A stretch of 49,246 nt of DNA from Rhizobacter sp. (GTDB taxonomy: Bacteria > Pseudomonadota > Gammaproteobacteria > Burkholderiales > Burkholderiaceae_C). The stretch is from contig JAMLIM010000021.1 of assembly GCA_023954175.1 (NCBI GenBank), positions 1 to 49,246 of the forward strand. Reading direction: 5' to 3'. Below, one piece after another: positions 15,660 through 21,590 of the stretch; positions within the stretch are counted from its first letter, which is position 1, and each line of letters opens with the position of its first letter. A program made the translations under genes and the position numbers. Below the pieces are notes generated by a model. It had not been told where the DNA came from. It saw nothing but the letters and a program-made list of their open reading frames with translations, and made no database searches.

Positions 15660-16421
15660 TCATCTGCCTCGTTTGCTGCCGTTTGCAGCGGGCGGCGTGG
15701 CGCGCGCGAGCGCATCCTTCGCCACCGCTTCACCCGACTCGACGATGATGTCGGCGGTCTTGCGGTAGTGCTCGTTGAGCAGGGCCACTGCCAGATCGGC
15801 ATTGCGCTCGAAGATGGCATTCACGATGGCCTGGTGCTCATCGTTCTCCTTGCGCTTGGGGTAGACCTTCTGCACCGACAGCTGGCGGTAGCGGTAGGCC
15901 TGGTCGGCGAGCTGGTCGCAAAAACCCGTCAGCCAGCGCGAGCCGCAGCCGGCGATCAGGCTGCGGTGAAAGGCGCGGTGCAGCCGCTCCCATTCGGGGT
16001 TCTCCTGGTAGGTGTCGGGCGAGATCGAACGCGGCACCCGTCCGAGCCGGTGCAGGGCCAGCACCATGCCCTCTTCCCAGCCGGGGGTGAAGGCCCGGAT
16101 CGATTCGCGCAGGCCGATCTCCTCGAGCCAGCAGCGCGTGCGCGTCAGTTCCAGCAGATCCGCCACGCTGGCCGCGGCCACATAGAAGCCGCGCTGGTCA
16201 CGCCGATCGACCAGCCCATCGGACGACAGGCGGTTCAGCGCTTCGCGCACCGGGCTGTTGCCGGCGTCGTAGCGCTCGCTGACGAACTCGATGCGCAGCT
16301 TGCCGCCGGGCGCCAGCTGGCCGCGCAGGATGTCGTCGCGCAAGCGCTCGTACACGCTGCTGGCCAGCGTGGGCACGGCGGCGTCGCCGGGGACGGCTTC
16401 CTGGTCAGCGCTCGGTTTCAT
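15660..16421 (-). CDS. GntR-family (FadR/FCD subfamily) transcriptional regulator
   Basis: 253 residues. The winged helix-turn-helix spans about residues 18-82 (LRDDILRGQLAPGGKLR, then SPVREALNRLSSDGLV). A C-terminal FCD ligand domain follows, with metal-binding histidines in HRAFHRSLIAGCGSRWL and DEHQAIVNAIFERN and a final LLNEHYRKTAD. FCD regulators bind organic acids or sugar acids and usually repress. It lies first in the leftward TRAP operon and faces the dioxygenase arm, so it probably controls both. Candidate promoter and operator elements lie in the 184-bp divergent region. Confidence 0.9.
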   Translation of the reverse strand: MKPSADQEAVPGDAAVPTLASSVYERLRDDILRGQLAPGGKLRIEFVSERYDAGNSPVREALNRLSSDGLVDRRDQRGFYVAAASVADLLELTRTRCWLEEIGLRESIRAFTPGWEEGMVLALHRLGRVPRSISPDTYQENPEWERLHRAFHRSLIAGCGSRWLTGFCDQLADQAYRYRQLSVQKVYPKRKENDEHQAIVNAIFERNADLAVALLNEHYRKTADIIVESGEAVAKDALARATPPAANGSKRGR

Positions 16422-16480
16422 GGTTCAGCGTTTCGCGCATCGCTGTGCCGCCCGGCAGGCGGCGAGATCATCATGGCAGG

Positions 16481-16508
16481 ATTATCGGCAAAATAGTCGA
16501 AGTTGCAA
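16481..16508 (-). promoter_or_regulatory. Predicted divergent sigma-70 promoter for the GntR-TRAP arm
   Basis: Read leftward, the same palindromic TTGCAA (16508 to 16503) can serve as -35 for a GATAAT -10 (16486 to 16481) with a 16-bp spacer. The -10 matches the consensus at 5 of 6 positions. Transcription would begin about 50-55 bp before the GntR ATG. The -10 overlaps the upstream TTATCG copy. Confidence 0.42.
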
Positions 16509-16531
16509 GTCTTATCGATTTTTTCTAGAAT
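16503..16531 (+). promoter_or_regulatory. Predicted sigma-70 promoter for the dioxygenase arm
   Basis: TTGCAA (16503-16508) and TAGAAT (16526-16531) are separated by 17 bp, with a T-rich spacer end. The -10 matches the consensus at 5 of 6 positions and the -35 at 4 of 6. It lies 75 bp upstream of the dioxygenase ATG. A TTATCG element (16512-16517) lies in the spacer and is repeated 30 bp upstream at 16482-16487, which could be the GntR-family regulator's site. Confidence 0.5.
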
Positions 16532-16605
16532 GCCGCCATTGCCCGTCGACGCCGCCGCCCTGGTCGCGTGCGGCGGCCCGAGATTCCTTCCCGCGGAGCG
16601 CGGCC

Positions 16606-17472
16606 ATGCGCAACATCAGCCTCGACAACATCACGACGGCCGTGCTCGACACGATGAAGGACGCCAGCGACGCGCGCTTTCGCGAGGTCATCGGCAGCCT
16701 CGTCACCCACCTGCACGCCTTCGCGCGGGAGGTGCATCTGACACATGCCGAGTGGAATGCCGGCATCGACTTCCTGTGGCGCGCGGGGCGCATCAGCGAC
16801 GACAAGCGCAACGAGTTCGTGCTCACCAGCGACGTGCTCGGGCTGTCGTCGATGGTCGACCTGCTCAACGGCTCGGCGCACGGCACCGAGAGCAGCGTGC
16901 TCGGGCCGTTCTACGTCGAAGGCGCGCCGTTGCTGCCGGTGGGCGCGAGCATCGTCGGCGACAACGGCGGCGAGCGCGTGCTGCTGCGCGGCCGGGTGCT
17001 CGGTGCCGACGGCGCGCCGCTGGCCGGCGCACTGCTCGATTTCTGGCAGACCGATGCCGACGGGCAGTATTCGCAGGCGCTGCCCGACAAGCCCGAGTTC
17101 AACCTGCGCTGCCGCATGCGCACCGATGCGCAGGGCCGCTATGCGCTGCAGACGGTCAAGCCGCGCTACTACTCGGTGCCCTATGACGGCCCGGTCGGCG
17201 ACCTGTTGCGTGCCGGCGCGCGCCACGCCTTGCGCCCTTCGCATTTCCACGTGCTCGTCACCGCGCCCGGCCATCGGCCACTCGTGACCGAGCTCTTTGC
17301 CGAAGACGATCCGTACATCGACGCCGATGCGGTGTTCGGCGTGCGCAGCACGCTCGTCCTGCACTTCGAGCGCCGTGACGATGCCGCAGCCGCCGCGCCG
17401 TACGAGGTCGAGGCGCCGTTCTACGACGTCGCGTTCGACTTTCGCCTGGGCGCCGCAGAGGCATCGGCATGA
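16606..17472 (+). CDS. Intradiol ring-cleavage dioxygenase (hydroxyquinol/catechol 1,2-dioxygenase-like)
   Basis: 288 residues: an N-terminal Dioxygenase_N helical domain (about 1-100), a linker SSVLGPFYVEGAP and the catalytic beta-sandwich. The non-heme Fe(III) ligands can be assigned as Y155 (DADGQYSQ), Y189 (RYYSVP), H213 and H215 (RPSHFHVLV). The linker and N-domain look more like hydroxyquinol 1,2-dioxygenases than classic catechol enzymes; the product would then be maleylacetate rather than muconate. The ATG follows GCGGAG-type sequence. First gene of the rightward arm. No maleylacetate reductase or ring hydroxylase is adjacent. Confidence 0.9.
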   Translation: MRNISLDNITTAVLDTMKDASDARFREVIGSLVTHLHAFAREVHLTHAEWNAGIDFLWRAGRISDDKRNEFVLTSDVLGLSSMVDLLNGSAHGTESSVLGPFYVEGAPLLPVGASIVGDNGGERVLLRGRVLGADGAPLAGALLDFWQTDADGQYSQALPDKPEFNLRCRMRTDAQGRYALQTVKPRYYSVPYDGPVGDLLRAGARHALRPSHFHVLVTAPGHRPLVTELFAEDDPYIDADAVFGVRSTLVLHFERRDDAAAAAPYEVEAPFYDVAFDFRLGAAEASA

Positions 17473-17475
17473 GCG

Positions 17476-17530
17476 CGCCGGGCCGCCCCCAAGCGCGAAT
17501 CCCGGAGCACGCAGTGCGAAGGGCAGTCCG
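17476..17530. repeat. Short intergenic repeat, copy A
   Basis: This segment begins with CGCCGGGCCGCCCCCAAGC (17476-17494). The same 19 bases recur with one change at 48176-48194. Both copies fill the gap directly before a downstream gene's start codon. From memory, similar sequences are scattered between genes in Burkholderiales genomes, but I cannot verify that here. Confidence 0.5.
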
Positions 17531-18136
17531 GTGAGCGTGGCAGTGGCGACGGTGCGTGCGGACGAACGCGCCCTCGACCTCATCTTTCGCGAGGCGCGCT
17601 CGCACAAGGTCTGGCGCGATACGCCGGTGCCGCGCGCCTTGCTGCGACAGGTGGTCGAGCTGGCGCAGGCCGGCCCGACGGCGACCAACAGCCAGCCGAT
17701 GCGCATCGTGTTCGTCGAGTCGCAGCAGGGCAAGGAGCGCCTGCGGCCGGCGCTGCACGCCGGCAACGTGGCGAAGATGATGACGGCCCCCGTCACGGCG
17801 ATCGTCGCCTACGACCTCGACTTTCACGTGCATCAGGCGCGTACCTTCCCGCACCGCGACGTCGCCACCGGCTATCGCGCCGACCCGGCCCATGCGCACG
17901 AGACCGCGGTGCGCAACGGCACGCTGCAGGGGGCCTACCTGATGCTGGCGGCGCGCGCGCTCGGCCTGGACGTCGGGCCGATGTCGGGCTTCCACAACGA
18001 CGTCGTCGACGCCGAGTTCTTCGCCGGCACCCCGCTGCGCAGCAACTTCCTGTGCAACCTCGGCTATGCCGACCATGGGGACTTGTTGCCGCGCCAACCC
18101 CGCCTCGGGTTCGACGAGATCTGCTCGTGGGCCTGA
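17531..18136 (+). CDS. Nitroreductase family protein, RutE/HadB-like
   Basis: 201 residues from a GTG start. It matches the RutE-type branch of FMN nitroreductases: FREARSHKVWRDTPVPRALL near residue 18, LAQAGPTATNSQPMRIVFVE near 42 (FMN-contacting AGPTATNSQP) and RALGLDVGPMSGF near 145. RutE reduces malonic semialdehyde in pyrimidine breakdown; relatives act on nitro compounds or quinones. Here a role in reducing an intermediate of the ring-cleavage pathway is inference. No ATG is available at the N-terminus, and the GTG codes directly into the conserved region. GAAGGG lies eight bases upstream, inside the repeat element. Confidence 0.85.
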   Translation: MSVAVATVRADERALDLIFREARSHKVWRDTPVPRALLRQVVELAQAGPTATNSQPMRIVFVESQQGKERLRPALHAGNVAKMMTAPVTAIVAYDLDFHVHQARTFPHRDVATGYRADPAHAHETAVRNGTLQGAYLMLAARALGLDVGPMSGFHNDVVDAEFFAGTPLRSNFLCNLGYADHGDLLPRQPRLGFDEICSWA

Positions 18137-18164
18137 GACTGCTTCACGCACCGGAGTTCTGAAC

Positions 18165-19115
18165 ATGCAAGGTAGCAACAGGGCGTTGATCGTCGGTGGC
18201 GGCACGATGGGTTTGGGCGTCGCCGTGGTGTTGCTGGCCGGCGGCTGGCGCGTCGATGTCGTCTCGCCCACCGCGGCCACGCGCGAGAGCCTGCCCAAGC
18301 GCGTGATGCAGGCGATGCAGCGTCTGAACAAGCCGTTCGATGCGGCCGCGCTGGGCGTGCACGCCGATTACGCCAGGCTGCCGTGGGCGGAGATCGCCCT
18401 CGTCGTCGAGAACGTGCGCGAGGATCTGGCGCTCAAGCAATCCGTGTTCGCCGAACTGGAGCGCCTGAGCGCGCCGCATACGATCCTGAGCAGCAACTCG
18501 TCGAGCTTTCCGATCAGCGAGATCGGCAAGGGCCTGAAGACGCAGGCACGCATGATGGGCCTGCACTTCTTCATGCCGGCCTACCTGGTGCCGCTGGTCG
18601 AGGTGATCCGCGGTGAGGCCACCGACGCGGCGTTGGCCGAGAAGGTCGGCGACTGGATGTGGGCGTTGGGCAAGCGCCCGGTGCAGGTCAAGCGCGACAT
18701 CCCCGGCTTCCTCGGCAACCGCATGCAGCACGCGCTGATCCGCGAGGCGCTGAACCTGCTGCAGTCGGGCGTTGCCTCGGCCGAAGACATCGACGCCGCG
18801 ATCCGCTACAGCTTCGGCTTTCGCCTCGCCGCGGCCGGCCCCCTGCTGCAGCGCGAGCACGCCGGATGGGACATGTCGTTCGCCGTCGCACAAAGCCTGT
18901 ATCCGGACTTGTCGAACATGCAGACACCGCCCCCGGTGATCGAGGACATGGTCAAGCAGGGCCGCTTCGGCATGAAGAGCGGTCAGGGCCTGATGGCCTG
19001 GGACGCCGACTCAATTGCCGAGGAGAAGGCGCGCTACGAGCAGGCACTTCAAACGGTGCTGCAGGTGTTCGAGCGCGAGGGTCTGGACGGAAGGCCGAAG
19101 CCAGAAGGTTCTTGA
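18165..19115 (+). CDS. 3-hydroxyacyl-CoA dehydrogenase-like NAD-dependent enzyme
   Basis: 316 residues. It has a Rossmann NAD site GGGTMGLGVAVVLLAGGWRV near residue 11, a central SSNSSSFPISEIGKGL strand-helix, the catalytic His in LHFFMPAYLVPLVEVIRG, and a helical C-terminal domain beginning with GFLGNRMQHALIREALNLLQ. The usual HFFNP tetrad is HFFMP here. It resembles the short single-domain dehydrogenases of L-carnitine/L-gulonate type and of aromatic catabolic clusters more than FadB. It follows the nitroreductase by 28 bp and ends the rightward arm. Confidence 0.88.
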   Translation: MQGSNRALIVGGGTMGLGVAVVLLAGGWRVDVVSPTAATRESLPKRVMQAMQRLNKPFDAAALGVHADYARLPWAEIALVVENVREDLALKQSVFAELERLSAPHTILSSNSSSFPISEIGKGLKTQARMMGLHFFMPAYLVPLVEVIRGEATDAALAEKVGDWMWALGKRPVQVKRDIPGFLGNRMQHALIREALNLLQSGVASAEDIDAAIRYSFGFRLAAAGPLLQREHAGWDMSFAVAQSLYPDLSNMQTPPPVIEDMVKQGRFGMKSGQGLMAWDADSIAEEKARYEQALQTVLQVFEREGLDGRPKPEGS

Positions 19116-19162
19116 ACTGTCGCGCTGCCCCACCTGTGGCGGGGTACGGCGTGACATTGAAC

Positions 19163-19184
19163 GCGATGCCGTGGCCGGCATCGC
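19163..19184. terminator. Perfect 9-bp hairpin between convergent genes
   Basis: GCGATGCCG (19163-19171) and CGGCATCGC (19176-19184) form a perfect stem with a 4-nt loop. It sits in the 76-bp gap between the dehydrogenase stop and the NTF2-like stop, where a bidirectional terminator is expected. There is no T-tract. Confidence 0.45.
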
Positions 19185-19191
19185 AAGCTCC

Positions 19192-19617
19192 CTACACCGG
19201 CTGCGGCATGCTGTGCCACCACAGCCGGCACTCGGTGCACAGCGTGGCGTCGAATCGCGCTTGCAGCACGCCGTCGAGCACCATGCGCGGGAGCGGGTCG
19301 CCTTCCTTGCGGGCGATCAGATTCGTGCCGGTGGACGCGGCCCAGATCTTGAAGAGTTCCTCGGACCGCACCTGGTACGTCACGTGCCAGTGCGCGATGC
19401 CGCTGCCGGGCGCTGAGGCGAGGATTTCGTAGCGCAGCTGCACGTCGTCCTGCAGCTTCACGCGCTGCCAGTAGGCGGCCAGCGCTGCGTGCCCGCGCTG
19501 CTCGGCGAACGGCGTGTTGTGGTAGCTCGCGTCGGGCGTGAAGAGCGCGCAAAAGAGCGCGTCGTCGCGCTGCTCCCACGCTGTCTTGTAGCCCTGCATG
19601 AACTGCTCGATGTTCAT
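19192..19617 (-). CDS. NTF2/SnoaL-like protein
   Basis: 141 residues with the alpha+beta cone fold pattern: MNIEQFMQGYKTAWEQRDDA helix, LFTPDASYHNTPF, then HAALAAYWQRVKLQDDVQLR and a GIAHWHVTYQVRSEELFKIW strand pair. The pocket His/Asp residues of SnoaL-type cyclases or ketosteroid isomerases cannot be assigned confidently. The last residues (CTECRLWW) are Cys/Trp-rich. A good ribosome site (AAAGGAGG) lies before the ATG. It follows the methyltransferase gene by 56 bp on the same strand. Confidence 0.78.
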   Translation of the reverse strand: MNIEQFMQGYKTAWEQRDDALFCALFTPDASYHNTPFAEQRGHAALAAYWQRVKLQDDVQLRYEILASAPGSGIAHWHVTYQVRSEELFKIWAASTGTNLIARKEGDPLPRMVLDGVLQARFDATLCTECRLWWHSMPQPV

Positions 19618-19673
19618 CGTGTGCCTCCTTTCTCTCGGGTTTCCATTCGGGCGACGTTCGCGGCGCGCGCCAT

Positions 19674-20306
19674 TCAGCGCCTGCGCGCGATCATGCCGAC
19701 GAGCGCCGAGCGCCCCGCGTGGTGACTGCCTTCGCGCAGGTCGGCCTCGTACTCGTCGAGTTCGATGATCTCGAGCGCCGCGAAGGCTTCGCGCAGCATG
19801 TCGGCGGTGTAGAGGTGCGACAGGATCGGCGGGCCGCCCGTCTTGTACTCGAGCTGCCTGGGCGTGTAGCCCTGCAGCACGAGCAGCCCGCCGGGCTTGA
19901 GCGCGGCGGCCATGCGCGCGAAGAGCCGCTCGCGCATCGCAGGGTCGGCGAACTGGATGAAGATTGCGGCCACCGCGTCGTAGGTGTCGACCGGCCAAGG
20001 CCAGGCGTCGCAATCGGCGACGTCGTAGTTCACCGTCACGCCGGCGTCGGCGGCGAGCTTCCTCGCTTTCGCGACGCCGACTTCGGCAATGTCGAAGGCG
20101 TCGACGCGCAGGCCCTGGCGCGCGAGCCAGACGCTGTTGCGGCCTTCGCCGTCGGCAACGCACAGCACGCGGCCGCCGGGCGCGAGCAGGTGCGCCTTCG
20201 CACGCAGATAGTCGTTGGGCTCGATGCCGAAGATGTAGTCGGCGGTCTCGAAGCGCTTGTTCCAGGTGCCGGCCGGGTCGGTGAATGCGGGTGTGCTCAT
20301 CGTCAT
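19674..20306 (-). CDS. Class I SAM-dependent methyltransferase
   Basis: 210 residues. The SAM-binding motif is VLCVADGEGRNSVWLARQG near residue 46, followed by VDAFDIAEVGVAKARKLA (acidic residue at the end of strand 2), VADCDAWPW and AAALKPGGLLVLQGYTP. The GEGRNSVWLARQG sequence resembles TehB-like and thiopurine-type methyltransferases. Two ATGs six bases apart are possible (20306 and 20300). The upstream one is given because GAGAG lies at a suitable distance. The target substrate is unknown. Divergent from the ETHE1-like gene. Confidence 0.85.
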   Translation of the reverse strand: MTMSTPAFTDPAGTWNKRFETADYIFGIEPNDYLRAKAHLLAPGGRVLCVADGEGRNSVWLARQGLRVDAFDIAEVGVAKARKLAADAGVTVNYDVADCDAWPWPVDTYDAVAAIFIQFADPAMRERLFARMAAALKPGGLLVLQGYTPRQLEYKTGGPPILSHLYTADMLREAFAALEIIELDEYEADLREGSHHAGRSALVGMIARRR

Positions 20307-20430
20307 CAATGGTCTCTCGTGGGCGTCGCCGAACACATTCTCAACGGCGCACGGTGCAAGGTCTTTGCCTGCGCGCTGCGCCCGCGGCGACCACGCTGCG
20401 AGAATTCTCTTCTCGAACCGGAGCGCCGCC

Positions 20431-21228
20431 ATGATCTTCCGTCAACTCTTCGAGCCGCTGTCGTCCACCTACACCTACCTGATCGGTTGCGAGCACACCG
20501 GGCAGGCGGTGTTGGTCGATCCGGTCGTCAACAGCATCGATCGCGACCTGGCCGCGCTTCAAGGCCTCGGGCTCACGCTTGCGTTCACGCTCGACACGCA
20601 CATCCACGCCGATCACATCACCGGCGCGCTGCACTTGAAGCAACGCGTCGGCAGCCGCATCGCGGCGCCGGCAATGGAATCGCTGCCCTGCGCCGACGTC
20701 GGCGTCGACGACGGCGTGCCGTTCGAGCTGGGCGAGATCGTGCTGCACCCGCTGCACACGCCGGGGCATACCGATGGCCACTTCGCGTACCGGCTCGCCC
20801 GTCGAACGCCGGACGGCACGCTGGACTGCGCGGCCGATGGCATGTCCGACCGCGTCTTCACCGGTGACGCGCTGCTGATCGATGGCTGCGGCCGCACGGA
20901 CTTCCAGAACGGCGACGCCGCCACGCTCTACCGCAGCGTGCACGACAAGCTCTTCACGCTGCCGGGCGACTGCCTGGTCTTCCCCGGGCACGACTACCAA
21001 CAGCGCCACGTGTCGTCGATCGCGCAGGAGAAGGCGCGCAATCCGCGCCTCGGCGGCGAGCGCACGCTCGCCGAATTCGAGCGCATCATGGCCGAGCTGA
21101 ACCTGCCCTACCCGAAGTTCATCGACCACGCAGTGCCCGGCAATCGCCTGTGCGGCGTCTGCCCGCAGGACCTGCCCGAGCAGATGGCCGCCTATTGCGG
21201 GCGCATGACCGACAGCCCGCAGGGCTGA
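20431..21228 (+). CDS. ETHE1-like persulfide (sulfur) dioxygenase, MBL fold
   Basis: 265 residues. The MBL motif THIHADHITGA lies at about residues 64-74, followed by HTPGHTDGH, FTGDALLIDGCGRTDFQNGD and VFPGHDYQ. The GCGRTDFQ/GD motif is characteristic of ETHE1/SdoA sulfur dioxygenases, which oxidise glutathione persulfide to sulfite with one mononuclear iron. No rhodanese domain is fused. The C-terminus carries a cysteine-containing LCGVCPQDL segment. The start follows GGAG. A 10-bp palindrome GAGAATTCTC (20400-20409) lies in its leader. Confidence 0.88.
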   Translation: MIFRQLFEPLSSTYTYLIGCEHTGQAVLVDPVVNSIDRDLAALQGLGLTLAFTLDTHIHADHITGALHLKQRVGSRIAAPAMESLPCADVGVDDGVPFELGEIVLHPLHTPGHTDGHFAYRLARRTPDGTLDCAADGMSDRVFTGDALLIDGCGRTDFQNGDAATLYRSVHDKLFTLPGDCLVFPGHDYQQRHVSSIAQEKARNPRLGGERTLAEFERIMAELNLPYPKFIDHAVPGNRLCGVCPQDLPEQMAAYCGRMTDSPQG

Positions 21229-21265
21229 TCGCGGGCCGGGACGCAAAGCGCATAGCGATCCATCG

Positions 21266-21517
21266 ATGTCGGAGTTCTACAGAACCTCCACCCTCTGGGT
21301 CGTCGACTTCCGCTACGAGGGCCGCGCGCGGCGCTGGTTCAAGGCCTTCGGCGCGGATGTGGATGCCGCGCAGTCGGTGCGGGAGACGCTGCGCGACCTC
21401 TACGACGGACGCGCCGAGCTCGTCGCGCTGCGCCCCGCGACGGCGGAAGAGGACGCGCAGTATCTGCGCGGCGATGTGCCGAAGAACGCCTATTGCCCTG
21501 TGGGGCCGGGGCGCTGA
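21266..21517 (+). CDS. Small protein of unknown function
   Basis: 83 residues, soluble and charged, with a folded-looking pattern (TLWVVDFRYEGRARRWFKAF, then VRETLRDLYDGRAELVALRP). I do not recognise the family. It reads like a conserved small protein because codon use matches its neighbours and it has few low-complexity stretches. It follows the ETHE1-like gene by 37 bp on the same strand and may be co-transcribed. Confidence 0.6.
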   Translation: MSEFYRTSTLWVVDFRYEGRARRWFKAFGADVDAAQSVRETLRDLYDGRAELVALRPATAEEDAQYLRGDVPKNAYCPVGPGR

Positions 21518-21528
21518 TCCCCGCCATT

Positions 21529-21540
21529 GCACTGCAGTGC
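21529..21540. other. 12-bp palindrome between convergent genes
   Basis: GCACTGCAGTGC is a perfect dyad in the 73-bp gap between the small protein and the recD stop. It has no loop, so it is more likely a protein site or chance than a terminator. Confidence 0.2.
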
Positions 21541-21590
21541 GCCGATCGTGACAGCGCGCGCCACGCTCAAGACGGCCGCGCCGAACCCGA

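Noticed and set aside
12377-15748. 1123-codon rightward open frame opposite the TRAP genes
   Set aside because: Composition (His/Arg/Gln/Asp-rich) is that of an antisense frame in GC-rich genes. The minus-strand TRAP genes have full domain matches.
20400-20409. GAGAATTCTC palindrome in front of the ETHE1-like gene
   Set aside because: A single 10-bp palindrome with no second half or conserved spacing; not strong enough for a separate operator call.
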